64,000 bases of DNA from assembly GCA_002428015.1 (NCBI GenBank), contig DIZW01000036.1:3367-67366 (forward strand). Direction: 5' to 3'. Source of the stretch: Oxalobacteraceae bacterium UBA6018 (GTDB lineage: Bacteria > Pseudomonadota > Gammaproteobacteria > Burkholderiales > Burkholderiaceae_D). Under the pieces are notes generated by a model. The model had not been told where the DNA came from, did not search any database, and saw nothing but the letters and a program-made list of their open reading frames with translations. The position numbers and the translations under genes are program-made. Below are positions 37,248-48,161 of this stretch, in pieces; positions within the stretch are counted from its first letter, which is position 1; every line of letters begins with the position of its first letter.

Positions 37248-37733
37248 ATGACCATGCACCCCAGCGACATCGACATCCCCGCGACCGACTGGCAATGGCG
37301 CCGCTTCGACGACTTGTCCGGCGCCGAGGTGTACGCCGTCCTGGCCCAGCGCCAGCAGGTGTTCGTCCTGGAGCAGCAGTGCCTCTACAACGACTTCGAC
37401 GGCCTCGATCAGGCGGCCTTCCACCTGCTGGGCTGGCGCGACGACGGCGGCACGCGCGCACTGGCCGCCTACCTGCGCGTGCTGGCGCCCGGCGCCAAGT
37501 ACGCTGAAATGTCGATTGGCCGGGTGCTGACGGCGCAGGCCTTCCGTGGCACCGGCCTGGGCCGCGAACTGCTCGCGCAGGGCATCGCCCACGCCGAGCG
37601 CCAGTTCCCCGGCCAGCGCATCCGCATCGGCGCCCAGCACTACTTGGAAGCGTTCTACGCCAGCTTCGGGTTCCAGACCGTTACCCCACCCTACGACGAG
37701 GACGGCATCGTTCACGTGGACATGCTGCGCTAA
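37248..37733 (+). CDS. elaA: GNAT acetyltransferase, ElaA type
   Basis: The protein is 161 aa. The ElaA hallmark FVLEQQCLYNDFDGLDQ follows a short N-terminal region. The acetyl-CoA loop is in RGTGLGRELL and the C terminus has FYASFGFQTV. The substrate is unknown. The ATG at 37248 is preferred to an open extension upstream with unlikely composition. Confidence 0.9.
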   Translation: MTMHPSDIDIPATDWQWRRFDDLSGAEVYAVLAQRQQVFVLEQQCLYNDFDGLDQAAFHLLGWRDDGGTRALAAYLRVLAPGAKYAEMSIGRVLTAQAFRGTGLGRELLAQGIAHAERQFPGQRIRIGAQHYLEAFYASFGFQTVTPPYDEDGIVHVDMLR

Positions 37734-37791
37734 CGCGCGCGCCGGTGCGACCGGGCCGCAGGCGCCCACTCACGCACCTAGCGCCCGGCCC

Positions 37792-37831
37792 TGTCCGAAA
37801 CCGGACACACCCGCCTGTCCACTTCCGGACA
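37792..37831. promoter_or_regulatory. pair of 16-bp palindromes, putative enhancer sites
   Basis: TGTCCGAAACCGGACA (37792-37807) and TGTCCACTTCCGGACA (37816-37831) share TGTCC-N6-GGACA and are 24 bp apart centre to centre. They lie 54 to 93 bp upstream of a sigma-54 promoter, the right place for an NtrC-type activator. They are AT-richer than the surrounding sequence and are not explained by coding. Confidence 0.65.
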
Positions 37832-37884
37832 AGCGCGCGCATGCGGCGCCGGCCGGCGCGCGCCGCGCCCAGTGGCAGGCCTGC

Positions 37885-37900
37885 TGGCATGGGCCTTGCA
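37885..37900 (+). promoter_or_regulatory. sigma-54 promoter of the export operon
   Basis: TGGCATGGGCCTTGCA has GG and GC at the correct 10-base spacing and differs from the consensus TGGCACG-N4-TTGCW at one base. The predicted start site is near 37911, immediately at an ATG. The adaptor is therefore more likely translated from ATG 37951. Confidence 0.65.
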
Positions 37901-37950
37901 CTAGCGTGGACATGGATAGACACATTCCTCCCCCGGCCAGCGGCGCTGCG

Positions 37951-39198
37951 ATGGATACGCCGCTGCCGCCACGCCGCGCACGCCTGCTGCTGCGCCTGTG
38001 CGCCGGCCTGCTGCTGGCCTGCGCGCTCGGCGCCGCGCTGTGGCAGCTGCTCCCGCGCGGACTGCGCGTGAGCGCCCGGGACGTGCGCGTGGCCACGGTC
38101 ACGCGCGGCATCTACCGCGACGACATCAGCGTGCGCGCCAGCGCCGAACCGGTCAACGCGGTCATCCTGGACTCGGTCGACTCCGGGCGGGTCGAGCAGG
38201 TGCTGGTGCGCGACGGCGCGCTGGTGCGCCAGGGTCAGCTGCTGTTTCGCCTGTCGAACCCGCAGCGCACGCTGGAACTGCTGGCGCGCAAAGCCGAGCA
38301 CGCGCAGCAGATCTGGAACCTGTCGAACTTGCGCGTGGCCCAGCAGGCCAGCAACACCGACCATCAGCGCCGCATGGCCGACCTGGAATTCGCGCTGGAA
38401 CAGGCGCGCAAGCAGCAGCGGCGCGACGCGCGCCTGGCCGCGCAGGGCTTCATCGCGGGCGCCGTGCTGGAGGAGGCGGACGACCGCCTGGCCCAGCAGG
38501 AGCGCGCGCTACGGCTCGAAAGCGACAGCGCCGCCACCGAGGCGCGCGTCAAGCGCGAGGCGCTGGCCCAGCTGGAAGCGGCCATCGACGAACTGCGCAG
38601 CGGCCTGAAACTGGTGGGCGCGTCGGTTGAGGCGCTGGCCGTGCGCGCGCCGGCCGACGGCATGCTGACCGGCTTCCGGCTGCAGGTGGGCGAGACCGTC
38701 AAGATCGACCAGCACATCGGCCGCATCGACGATCCGAGCCGCTTCAAGCTGGCGGCCCAGGTCGACGAGTTCTATCTCAAACGGGTGGCACCGGGCCGGC
38801 GCGGCATGGTGCAGCTCGACGGACGCGATTATCCGGTCACGCTCAGCCGCGTCTATCCACAGATCCAGGACGGGCGCTTCGGCATCGAGCTGCAGTTCGA
38901 CGGCGTCCAGCCACCCGCGTTAAGCCCAGGTCAGAGCGTCGACGCCCAGCTGACCCTGGGCGAGCCGGCGCCGGCCCTGCTGCTGCCCAATGGCGCCTTC
39001 GCCAACGACGGCGGCGGCGCCTTCGCCTACGTGCTCGGGCCCGACGGCGCCAGCGCCGAGCGGCGCGCGCTGCGCCTGGGGCGCCGCAACAACACCCAGA
39101 TCGAGATCGCCGCGGGGCTGGCCGCGGGCGACAAGGTGATCGTGTCCAGCTATGCTACGTTCGGCCAGGCCGCGCGGCTGCAATTAACCCATGAATGA
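37951..39198 (+). CDS. HlyD/MacA-like periplasmic adaptor of an ABC exporter
   Basis: The protein is about 415 aa. One N-terminal membrane anchor (LLLRLCAGLLLACALGAALW) is followed by a biotinyl-lipoyl-like half (VDSGRVEQVLVRDGALVRQG). A long coiled-coil hairpin spans residues 110-220, then the second half-motif (VRAPADGMLTGFRLQVGE) and beta-barrel domains. It would bridge the inner-membrane ABC transporter and an outer-membrane channel. ATG 37912 is in frame but would coincide with the predicted transcription start. It overlaps the ATPase gene by 8 bp. Confidence 0.88.
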   Translation: MDTPLPPRRARLLLRLCAGLLLACALGAALWQLLPRGLRVSARDVRVATVTRGIYRDDISVRASAEPVNAVILDSVDSGRVEQVLVRDGALVRQGQLLFRLSNPQRTLELLARKAEHAQQIWNLSNLRVAQQASNTDHQRRMADLEFALEQARKQQRRDARLAAQGFIAGAVLEEADDRLAQQERALRLESDSAATEARVKREALAQLEAAIDELRSGLKLVGASVEALAVRAPADGMLTGFRLQVGETVKIDQHIGRIDDPSRFKLAAQVDEFYLKRVAPGRRGMVQLDGRDYPVTLSRVYPQIQDGRFGIELQFDGVQPPALSPGQSVDAQLTLGEPAPALLLPNGAFANDGGGAFAYVLGPDGASAERRALRLGRRNNTQIEIAAGLAAGDKVIVSSYATFGQAARLQLTHE

Positions 39199-39892
39199 AA
39201 AGGCGAAGCCCATGCTCAAACTATCCGGTGTCAGCAAAATCCATGAAGCGGGCGCGGTGCGCACCACGGCGCTCGACCGCGTCGACCTGAACATCGACGC
39301 CGGCGAATATGTGGCCATCGTGGGGCCGTCCGGCTGCGGCAAGTCGACCTTGCTAAGCCTGCTCGGCCTGCTGGACGTGCCCACCAGCGGCCACTACTGG
39401 TTCGATGGCCATGACGTGGCCGGCTGGAGCGAGGCGCGCCTGAACGCGCTGCGGCGCGGGCGGGTCGGCTTCATCTTCCAGAGCTTTAACCTAATCGAGG
39501 AATTGACGGTGTTCGAGAACGTCGAACTGGCGCTGGAATATACCGGCACGCCGGGCGCCGAGCGGCGCGAACGGGTCGGCGCGATGCTCGACAAGCTGGG
39601 CATCGCCCACCGCGCGCGCCACCGCCCGTCGCAGCTGTCGGGCGGCCAGCAGCAGCGCGTGGCGATCGCCCGCGCGCTGGTGGCCGGCCCGGCCCTGCTG
39701 CTGGCGGACGAGCCGACCGGTAACCTGGACAGCGCCCACGGCGACGAGGTCATGCGCCTGCTGCGCAGCATCAACGCCGAAGGGACCACCGTGGTCATGG
39801 TGACCCACTCGCCGGCCCACGCCGCGCAAGCCTCGCGCACGGTGCGCCTGCTCGACGGGCGCATCGTGGTCGATGCCCTGCAATGCGCGTGA
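39191..39892 (+). CDS. ABC transporter ATP-binding protein, MacB/LolD type
   Basis: The protein is 233 aa. Walker A is GPSGCGKST, the signature is LSGGQQQRVAIARAL and Walker B is ALLLADEPTGNLDS. The Q-loop context FIFQSFNLIEELTVFENV is typical of the MacB/LolD/FtsE-like group that powers mechanotransmission exporters. It is translationally coupled to the adaptor before it and 11 bp from the permease after it. Confidence 0.95.
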   Translation: MNEKAKPMLKLSGVSKIHEAGAVRTTALDRVDLNIDAGEYVAIVGPSGCGKSTLLSLLGLLDVPTSGHYWFDGHDVAGWSEARLNALRRGRVGFIFQSFNLIEELTVFENVELALEYTGTPGAERRERVGAMLDKLGIAHRARHRPSQLSGGQQQRVAIARALVAGPALLLADEPTGNLDSAHGDEVMRLLRSINAEGTTVVMVTHSPAHAAQASRTVRLLDGRIVVDALQCA

Positions 39893-39903
39893 GGGGGAAG
39901 CTT

Positions 39904-42309
39904 ATGAACCTCGGCGACGTGCGGATCGGCTGGCGCCTGCTGGCCAAGGAACCGGGCTATTCGGCGGTGGTGACGCTCGGCCTGGCGGCCGGCATCGCTG
40001 CCTGCTTCCTACTGCTCGGGTATGTACGCTACTGCTTCAACTACGACAGCCAGGTGCCTGACGCGGCGCGGGTGTTCGTCATGCAGCACCGGGTCAACGT
40101 GGTGCCGGCGCCGGCCTGGCTGGAAGTGATGCCGCTGCCGGTACGCGGTGCTGCGCTGCGCAGCGGCCTGGCCGCCGACGTGGTAGCGGCGGTGCCGCAC
40201 GAGGTCACCTACAAGGTCGGCGTACGGCGCCTGCGCGGCGTGGTCACGCTGGTCGACCGCGGCTTCGGCGCCATGTTCGCGGTGCGCGCGCTGGCCGGCG
40301 ACCTGGACGCCGCCTTGTCCCGGCCCGACACCTTGGCGCTCACCGAGAGCGAAGCCGCCACGCTGTTCGGCAGCGCCGAGGGCGCGCTCGGGCGCCGCGT
40401 GGACGCGGACGGGATGCTGCTGCGGGTGGCGGCCCTCATACCCGACGCGCCGGCCAACAGCACCATGCAGTACCGCGCCCTGGCCGGCATCGGCAGCGCG
40501 CTGTGGCCGGAGCCGGTGCGCAGCGCGGCCATGGCCCAGTGGCAGGCGCTCGGCGGCAAGGTCTACGTACGCACCCGGCCCGGCGTAACCGCTGCCGCGC
40601 TGGCGGCCTTCCTGCAGGACGACTTCGACCGCTCGCCGTGGGGCGCTCTGGCCAGCCCGGCGGACCTCAAGCGCCTGGGCCACGTGGCCGATATCCGCCT
40701 GCGCAACGTGCGCGACGCGTATTTCGACGCCGACGTCGCCAACCAGTTCCAGAGCGGGCCACGCGGCGAGCGCAAGACCGTGCTGGCGCTGGGCGCGGTG
40801 GCGCTGCTGATCCTGGCGCTGGCGGCCACCAACTATGTCAACCTGGCTACCGTGCGCACCTTGCGGCGCGACCGCGAGATCGGCATGCGCAAGGCCATCG
40901 GCGCCGGCGCCGCGCGCCTGGTCACCATGTTCATGGCCGAGTCGATGCTGGTGGCGCTGCTGGCCAGCGCGCTGGGCGTGCTGCTCGCGTGGCTGCTGCT
41001 GCCGCTGTTCGCGGCCATGGTCGACCGCCGCCTGGAAGGCTTGTTCAGTCCCGCCACCCTGGCCGCCACCTTGGGGTGCGCGCTGGCGCTGGGCGCGGCC
41101 ACCGGCCTGTACCCGGCCGTGATCGCGCTGCGCATGCGCCCGATGGCGGCGCTGGGCGGGCGCGGTGATGGCGACAAGCGGCGCGGCCTGTGGCTGCGGC
41201 GCGGCCTGAGCACGCTGCAGTTCGGCGCCGCCATCGGCCTCACCTGCCTGACCGTGGCGATCGGCTGGCAGGCGTATTACGCCCTCTCGGCCGATCCCGG
41301 TTACGACACCAGGCCGCTCAGCGTGCTGACCTTGCCGCGCCCTACGCCGCGCGGGCAGGCCGTGGCGTTGCGCGAGGCGATCGCACGCCTGCCCGGCGTG
41401 GAAGGCGTGGCGGTCACCGGCCTGCCGCTGGGCGCGACCGGCGTGTTCAAGGGCGGCGGCGGCATCAAGCGCGCGGACGGGCGCGAGCTGAGCGTCAAGC
41501 TGCTGTCGGTGAGCGCGGACTTTTTCAGGGTGCTGGGCGTCGCGCCGCTGGCGGGGCGGATGTTCGACCCGGCCATCGACACGGCGCCGCCGGAGCAGAC
41601 CCATGCCGCCGTCGTCGACATGGCGGCCGTGCACGCGCTAGGCTACCGCGACGCGGTGGACGCGCTGGGCAAGCACTTCGACAATGGCTACTGGACCATC
41701 GTCGGGGTGGCGCCGGAGATCCGCGACCGCACCCTGCGCGAAGCGAAGCAGCCGACCATTTATCGGATGGATGGCAACGACGGCGCGCTGACGATCCGCA
41801 GCGCCCTGCCGGCGGCAAGGCTGCACGAGATGCTGGCGCCGCTGTGGGCGCGCTATTTTCCAGACCATGAGTTCGCGCCGCGCAGCGCGCAAAGCTTCTA
41901 CGCGGAGGGCTACGCGGACGACCTGCGCCTGGCGCGCCTGATGGGCGCCGCCAGCCTGATCGCGATTGCCATCGCGGCCTTCGGCATCTACGTGCTGGCC
42001 GCCTACAACGTGCAACGGCGCAGCCGCGAGATCGTGCTGCGCAAGCTGCATGGCGCCACGCGGGCCGCGCTGGCGCGCCTGGTGGGCAGGGAGTTCGGGA
42101 TGCTGGTGTGCGCTGGCGCGGCGCTTGGGCTGCCGCTGGCGGGCGTGTTCGGTGCGCGCTACCTGGCCGGTTTCGTGGAACGCGCGCCGATGGGGGTGTG
42201 GCCGGGGGTGGCAGCGGTCACGCTGGCGGCCCTGGTGGCGCTGGCGGCGAGCGCGCGCCACACGCTGGCGGTGCTGCGGATCGCGCCGGCGCGGGCGCTG
42301 CGCGATTAG
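39904..42309 (+). CDS. FtsX/MacB-type ABC permease
   Basis: The protein is about 801 aa with two FtsX-like units. Each has a first helix, a large periplasmic domain and then a three-helix block (VALLILALAATNYVNLATVRTLRRDREIGMRKAIG, and IAIAIAAFGIYVLAAYN with REIVLRKLHGA). This doubled arrangement occurs in exporters with one long permease chain. The start at 39904 has GGGGAAG upstream, and ATG 39883 lies inside the ATPase gene. Likely cargo is a peptide, lipid or small antibiotic, which cannot be specified. No TolC-like gene is present locally. Confidence 0.9.
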   Translation: MNLGDVRIGWRLLAKEPGYSAVVTLGLAAGIAACFLLLGYVRYCFNYDSQVPDAARVFVMQHRVNVVPAPAWLEVMPLPVRGAALRSGLAADVVAAVPHEVTYKVGVRRLRGVVTLVDRGFGAMFAVRALAGDLDAALSRPDTLALTESEAATLFGSAEGALGRRVDADGMLLRVAALIPDAPANSTMQYRALAGIGSALWPEPVRSAAMAQWQALGGKVYVRTRPGVTAAALAAFLQDDFDRSPWGALASPADLKRLGHVADIRLRNVRDAYFDADVANQFQSGPRGERKTVLALGAVALLILALAATNYVNLATVRTLRRDREIGMRKAIGAGAARLVTMFMAESMLVALLASALGVLLAWLLLPLFAAMVDRRLEGLFSPATLAATLGCALALGAATGLYPAVIALRMRPMAALGGRGDGDKRRGLWLRRGLSTLQFGAAIGLTCLTVAIGWQAYYALSADPGYDTRPLSVLTLPRPTPRGQAVALREAIARLPGVEGVAVTGLPLGATGVFKGGGGIKRADGRELSVKLLSVSADFFRVLGVAPLAGRMFDPAIDTAPPEQTHAAVVDMAAVHALGYRDAVDALGKHFDNGYWTIVGVAPEIRDRTLREAKQPTIYRMDGNDGALTIRSALPAARLHEMLAPLWARYFPDHEFAPRSAQSFYAEGYADDLRLARLMGAASLIAIAIAAFGIYVLAAYNVQRRSREIVLRKLHGATRAALARLVGREFGMLVCAGAALGLPLAGVFGARYLAGFVERAPMGVWPGVAAVTLAALVALAASARHTLAVLRIAPARALRD

Positions 42310-42319
42310 ATTAGCGTAG

Positions 42320-42345
42320 GCGCGGCGGGTGGGGGCCCGCCGCGC
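42320..42345. terminator. hairpin between convergent genes
   Basis: A 10-bp perfect stem (GCGCGGCGGG/CCCGCCGCGC) with a 6-nt loop lies between the permease stop and the FKBP stop. It has no T run on either side. It may serve both transcripts. Confidence 0.5.
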
Positions 42346-42351
42346 GGTCCA

Positions 42352-43140
42352 TCAATTGACGGCGGTGAGCTCGATGTCGAACACCAGGCCGGAGCTGCCC
42401 GGGATGGCGCCGGAACCGGCGCTGCCGTAGCCCAGGCTCGATGGCACGACCAGGGTGCGCTTGCCGCCGACCTTGGTGCCGGGCAGGCCCTGGACCCAGC
42501 CTTCGATCAGGCTGGTGCTGGCCAGCGTGGCGGTGAACGCGGTGCCGCTGCCGACCTGGGTGCCCTTGTAGTCGATCTTGGTGGCGTCATACAGCCACAG
42601 CGTATAGTTGACGGTGATCGACTTGCCGACGGCCGCTTCGGCGCCGGTGCCGACCACGGTGTCGACCTTGAGCAGGGCAGGCGCCTCGTACACCGGTGTG
42701 ACGGCGGTCAGTGTGATGTCGAAAACCAGGCCGGAGTTGGCCGGAACGCTGCCGTAACCGCTGGCGCCATAGCCCAGGCTGGACGGCAGGATCAGCGTGC
42801 GTTTCCCGCCCACTTTCATGCCGGGGACGCCCTGGACCCAGCCGGCCACCGTCGCGCTGGTGATCAGCTGGACCGTGTAAGCGCTGCCCGTATCGATTTG
42901 GGCGCCCTTGAAGTCGGCTTTGGTGCTGTCGTACAGCCACGCCGTGTAGCCGACCGTGACGACGCTACCGGCGGCCGCTTCGGTGCCGGTGCCGACCACG
43001 GTGTCGGTCTTGACCAGGGCGGGCGCGTCGTACACCGTCGCGGCCGCGGTCGAGCCGCTGCTGCCGCCGCCGCCGCCACCGCAGCCGGCCAATGCCAGCA
43101 TGGCGGTGAAGGCGGCGATCAGGAGGTGCTTGGTTTTCAT
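42352..43140 (-). CDS. lipoprotein with two FKBP-type peptidyl-prolyl isomerase domains
   Basis: The protein is about 262 aa. The signal ends in a lipobox (LALAGC) followed by six Gly. Two homologous FKBP domains are visible, each with a GTGTEA/GTGAEA segment, YTAWLYD/YTLWLYD, a VQGVPGMKVGGKRTLILP or VQGLPGTKVGGKRTLVVP strand and SGLVFDI(T/E)LTAV. Several aromatic active-site residues of FKBP12 are altered, so isomerase activity is uncertain. It probably acts as a periplasmic chaperone. ATG 43140 fits the AAAGGA better than ATG 43146. Confidence 0.88.
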   Translation of the reverse strand: MKTKHLLIAAFTAMLALAGCGGGGGGSSGSTAAATVYDAPALVKTDTVVGTGTEAAAGSVVTVGYTAWLYDSTKADFKGAQIDTGSAYTVQLITSATVAGWVQGVPGMKVGGKRTLILPSSLGYGASGYGSVPANSGLVFDITLTAVTPVYEAPALLKVDTVVGTGAEAAVGKSITVNYTLWLYDATKIDYKGTQVGSGTAFTATLASTSLIEGWVQGLPGTKVGGKRTLVVPSSLGYGSAGSGAIPGSSGLVFDIELTAVN

Positions 43141-43250
43141 GGACATCCTTTTGTTATGTAAAAAGTGTCCAGCAGTGTAGCAGCGAAACTAGCAGCGCTA
43201 CTGTCGCGCCGATGTCAAAAATTGTTAAGATTGTGTATCGTATTGTATCG

Positions 43251-43417
43251 CTCAGAGGCTGAGAGTTTTTCGGGCGTGCGCGAGCAGCGCGCCAGAAAGT
43301 GGCCGAGCTAGGCGCAAAGCACAGCCATAGCTCGGGCTATGGCGAGCATTTGCAACGACGCGCGGGCGCTTTCCGGCGTGATGAGCGCGCATGATCGAAA
43401 GACTCTCAGCCTCTCAG
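43251..43417. repeat. 167-bp symmetric palindromic element at the 3' end of kup
   Basis: The outer 16-bp arms (43251-43266 and 43402-43417) match at 15 of 16 positions. The inner arms remain largely complementary throughout. The exact centre is a perfect hairpin GCCATAGC-TCGG-GCTATGGC (43324-43343). The right arm closely matches the sequence downstream of the RAYT gene at 49793-49858. The element overlaps the kup stop codon and may also end kup transcription. Confidence 0.85.
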
Positions 43418-45291
43418 ATCTCGACCTGGGTTCCCAGCTCGATCACCCGGTTGCTCGGGATCTGGTAGTAGTCGGCCGCGCCGCGGGCGTTGCGCGACAT
43501 CGCCACGAAGAAGTGTTCGCGCCACGGCGCCATGCCGGTGCCGGGGGTCGAGATGACGGTCTGGCGCGCGATGAAGAACGAGGTCTCCATCATTTCGAAC
43601 TCCATGCCGTGCTGGGCGCACTGCTGCAGCACGCGCGGAATGTCCGGCTCGTCCTTGAAGCCGTAGTACACATTGACCTGGAAGCAGTTGTGGCCCAGCG
43701 CCGTGACCTGGGCCTGCTCTTCCGGCGCCACGTAAGGCACTTCGCGGATATGCACGGTCAGGAACACCACGCGTTCGTGCAGCACCTTGTTGTGCGACAG
43801 GTTGTGCAGCAGCGCGTGCGGCACGCCGTCGCTTTCGCCGCGCAGGAAGATGGCGGTGCCGTACACGCGCGCCGGCGGCGCCACGAACAGCGACTGCAGG
43901 AAGTCATCGAGCGGAATGGCGTGCTTCTGCAAATTCTCGAACACCAGCTGGCGCCCACGCTTCCAGGTCATCATGGTGGTGAACAGGATGGTCGCCAGCA
44001 GCAGCGGGAACCAGCCGCCGTGCAGCAGCTTGAGGGTGCTGGCCGAGAACAGCATGACGTCCAGTACGATGAAAAAGCCGGTCGCGCCGATGCACAGGGC
44101 CAGCGGCAGGTGCCAGCGGTAGCGCGTCACGAAGAAGGTCAGGATGGTGGTGCACAGCATGGTGGCGGTGACGGCGATGCCGTAGGCGCCGGCCAGGTTG
44201 TCGGACGAGCCGAAGCCGATCACCGCGACCAGCACCACGATCAGCTGCAGCCAGTTGACCGCGGGGATGTAGATCTGGCCGATCTCGCTCTCGGAGGTGT
44301 GCAGCACGCGCATGCGCGGCAGCAGTCCCAGCGCGATGGCCTGCTTGGTCATCGAGAAGGTGCCCGAGATGGTCGCCTGCGAGGCGATCACGGTGGCCAT
44401 GGTCGAGAGCAGCACCAGCGGGAAGATGCTCCAGGCGCCCAGTTGATGGAAGAAGGGGTTGCCGATGAAGTTGGGATGGGCGATCAGCAGCGCGCCCTGG
44501 CCCAGGTAGTTCAGCGCCAGCGCCGGGAAGGTGATCATGAACCAAGCGACCCGGATCGGCCGCTTGCCGAAGTGGCCCATGTCGGCGTACAGGGCTTCGG
44601 CGCCGGTGAAGGCCAGCACCACCGCGCCGAGCGCGACGAAGGCGATGTAGCGGTTGGCGATCATGAACTGGAGCGCGCGCAGGGGGTTGAGCGCGTCCAG
44701 GATGGCCGGCTGGGCCACGATGTTGTGCACGCCCATGACGGCCAGCGCGATAAACCAGATCACCATGACCGGGCCGAACCAGCGCCCGATACCGGCCGTG
44801 CCGCGCCGCTGCACCGAGTACAGCGCCACCAGCACGACGATGGTCAGGGGCACCACGTAGCGCGCCAGCGAGGGCGCGGCCACTTCCAGGCCTTCGATGG
44901 CGCCGAGCACCGAGATGGCGGGGGTGATCACGCTGTCGCCGTAGAACATGGTCGCGCCCAGCACGCCGAGCACCATCAAGGGGAAATAGAAGCGCGAGTG
45001 GGTGGTGACCGAGTTCAGGGCCAGCGCCATCAGCGCCATGATGCCGCCTTCCCCGCGGTTGTCGGCGCGCAGCATCAGGCTGACGTACTTGAGCGAGACG
45101 ATCATCGTCAGGCCCCAGAAGATGAGCGAAATGACGCCGATCAGGTTGGCTGTCGACAGCTGCAGGCCGTGTTGGGGGTCGAAAATGGTTTTCAGCGTGT
45201 ACAGCGGGCTGGTGCCGATGTCGCCGTAGACGATGCCGACCGCGGCCAGCGTCAGTGCCACCAGGCTGCTTTTCTTATGTTCCGAGGTCAA
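43414..45291 (-). CDS. kup: low-affinity potassium transporter Kup
   Basis: The protein is about 625 aa. The N terminus TSEHKKSSLVALTLAAVGIVYGDIGTSPLYTLK is the Kup signature, followed by twelve membrane helices and a cytoplasmic C-terminal domain. It takes up K+ with H+. I start at TTG 45291 because it aligns with the usual Kup start. The ribosome site there is weak, and ATG 45363 would add 24 residues unlike the family. The stop codon lies inside the palindromic element. Confidence 0.93.
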   Translation of the reverse strand: MTSEHKKSSLVALTLAAVGIVYGDIGTSPLYTLKTIFDPQHGLQLSTANLIGVISLIFWGLTMIVSLKYVSLMLRADNRGEGGIMALMALALNSVTTHSRFYFPLMVLGVLGATMFYGDSVITPAISVLGAIEGLEVAAPSLARYVVPLTIVVLVALYSVQRRGTAGIGRWFGPVMVIWFIALAVMGVHNIVAQPAILDALNPLRALQFMIANRYIAFVALGAVVLAFTGAEALYADMGHFGKRPIRVAWFMITFPALALNYLGQGALLIAHPNFIGNPFFHQLGAWSIFPLVLLSTMATVIASQATISGTFSMTKQAIALGLLPRMRVLHTSESEIGQIYIPAVNWLQLIVVLVAVIGFGSSDNLAGAYGIAVTATMLCTTILTFFVTRYRWHLPLALCIGATGFFIVLDVMLFSASTLKLLHGGWFPLLLATILFTTMMTWKRGRQLVFENLQKHAIPLDDFLQSLFVAPPARVYGTAIFLRGESDGVPHALLHNLSHNKVLHERVVFLTVHIREVPYVAPEEQAQVTALGHNCFQVNVYYGFKDEPDIPRVLQQCAQHGMEFEMMETSFFIARQTVISTPGTGMAPWREHFFVAMSRNARGAADYYQIPSNRVIELGTQVEI

Positions 45292-45438
45292 GGTCGCACC
45301 CGATTGTTGTTTTGCCGCGTTGCACCATAGAGCACGGGCCCGAAAAAGGCAAGCGCTATTCATGGTAAAAGCGGGCCTTCGAGCAGCTTCAGCTTAACTC
45401 AGCGATAATGGCAGGCCAACCGATTCTGATTGCTGCCC

Positions 45439-46302
45439 ATGCGTTCCGGCGTCCTGTCCGCAGCCCTGGCGTTCCTGGCCTGGGGTTTGTTCCCACTCTA
45501 TTTCCACGCGCTCAACACGATCGCGCCGCCCCAGATCCTGGCCAGCCGGGTGGTGTTCTCGGTGCTGTTCCTGGCCATCGTGCTGACCTGGCGCCGCCAG
45601 TGGGGATGGGTGGCCGCGCTGCGCGGCCAGCCGCGCGTGGTGGGCAGCTTCATGGCCAGCTCGCTGCTATTGTCGGGCAACTGGCTGCTCTACATCTGGT
45701 CGGTCAACAACGGCCACGTGATCGACGCCAGCCTGGGCTACTTCATCAATCCCCTGATCAACGTGATGCTGGGCTACCTGGTGCTCAAGGAACGCCTGCG
45801 GCCCGTGCAGTGGCTGGCCATCGGCATCGCCGCCGCCGGCGTGCTGTGGCTGGCCTGGCAGGCCGGGCACATGCCGTGGATCGCGCTGATGCTGGCCCTG
45901 TCCTTCGGCGCCTACGGCCTGATGCGCAAGACCGCCGCCCTGGGCGCGCTCGAAGGCTTGTCGTTCGAGACCATGCTGCTGCTGCCGTTCGCCGGCGCCT
46001 ACCTGGTCTGGCTCAGCATGCACGGGCAAAATGGCTTCGTCAACGCCGGCGGCGGCACCCGCGCGCTGCTGGTGGCGGCCGGGCCGATCACCGCGATTCC
46101 CCTGCTGCTGTTCGCCAACGGCGCGCGCCGCATCCCGCTGTCGGTGCTGGGCCTGCTGCAATATATCGGCCCCACCATCCAGCTCGCGCTCGGCATCTAC
46201 CTGTTCCACGAGGCCTTCAGCGGCGCCCGCCTGGCCGGCTTCGCCATGATCTGGAGCGCGCTGGCCCTGTACGCGGCGGAAGGGCTGGCCCGGCGCGCGT
46301 GA
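45439..46302 (+). CDS. rarD: EamA-family transporter RarD
   Basis: The protein is about 287 aa with ten membrane helices. GVLSAALAFLAWGLFPLYFH, ILASRVVFSVLFLA and SLGYFINPLINVMLGYLVLKERL are typical of RarD, a drug/metabolite transporter superfamily member. The substrate is unknown. It is divergent from kup. Confidence 0.92.
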   Translation: MRSGVLSAALAFLAWGLFPLYFHALNTIAPPQILASRVVFSVLFLAIVLTWRRQWGWVAALRGQPRVVGSFMASSLLLSGNWLLYIWSVNNGHVIDASLGYFINPLINVMLGYLVLKERLRPVQWLAIGIAAAGVLWLAWQAGHMPWIALMLALSFGAYGLMRKTAALGALEGLSFETMLLLPFAGAYLVWLSMHGQNGFVNAGGGTRALLVAAGPITAIPLLLFANGARRIPLSVLGLLQYIGPTIQLALGIYLFHEAFSGARLAGFAMIWSALALYAAEGLARRA

Positions 46303-46381
46303 CGGGGCTACTGTTCGCGGCCCTTTTATCGTATCCTGTCCACCTTCCCACCTCTTCGAATTAACCCGAGATAATTCCCTA

Positions 46382-48049
<1,668 letters not shown>

Positions 48050-48068
48050 GCGCCCGCGCAATAGAAAA

Positions 48069-48103
48069 AGCCGCCCGGTCAATCGATCCGGCGGCTCTTT
48101 TTT
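48069..48103 (+). terminator. Rho-independent terminator after ettA
   Basis: The stem AGCCGCC..GG/CC..GGCGGCT has one bulged base, an AATCGA-containing loop and a T run (CTCTTTTTT). It lies between ettA and the convergent PEP-CTERM gene. Confidence 0.8.
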
Positions 48104-48161
48104 ATCCTGCCTGCGTCCAGCCGCACGCGCCCCTCAGCGCGTGCGGCCCTTGGCGATGAAC

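Noticed and set aside
37912..37950. ATG 37912 as start of the HlyD-like adaptor
   Set aside because: It coincides with the transcription start expected from the sigma-54 promoter and lacks a ribosome site. ATG 37951 gives a normal anchor, although leaderless translation cannot be excluded.
43339..45330. 663-codon open frame antisense to kup
   Set aside because: The product is almost entirely Gln/His/Arg/Gly/Asp, typical of the complement of a GC-rich membrane protein gene.
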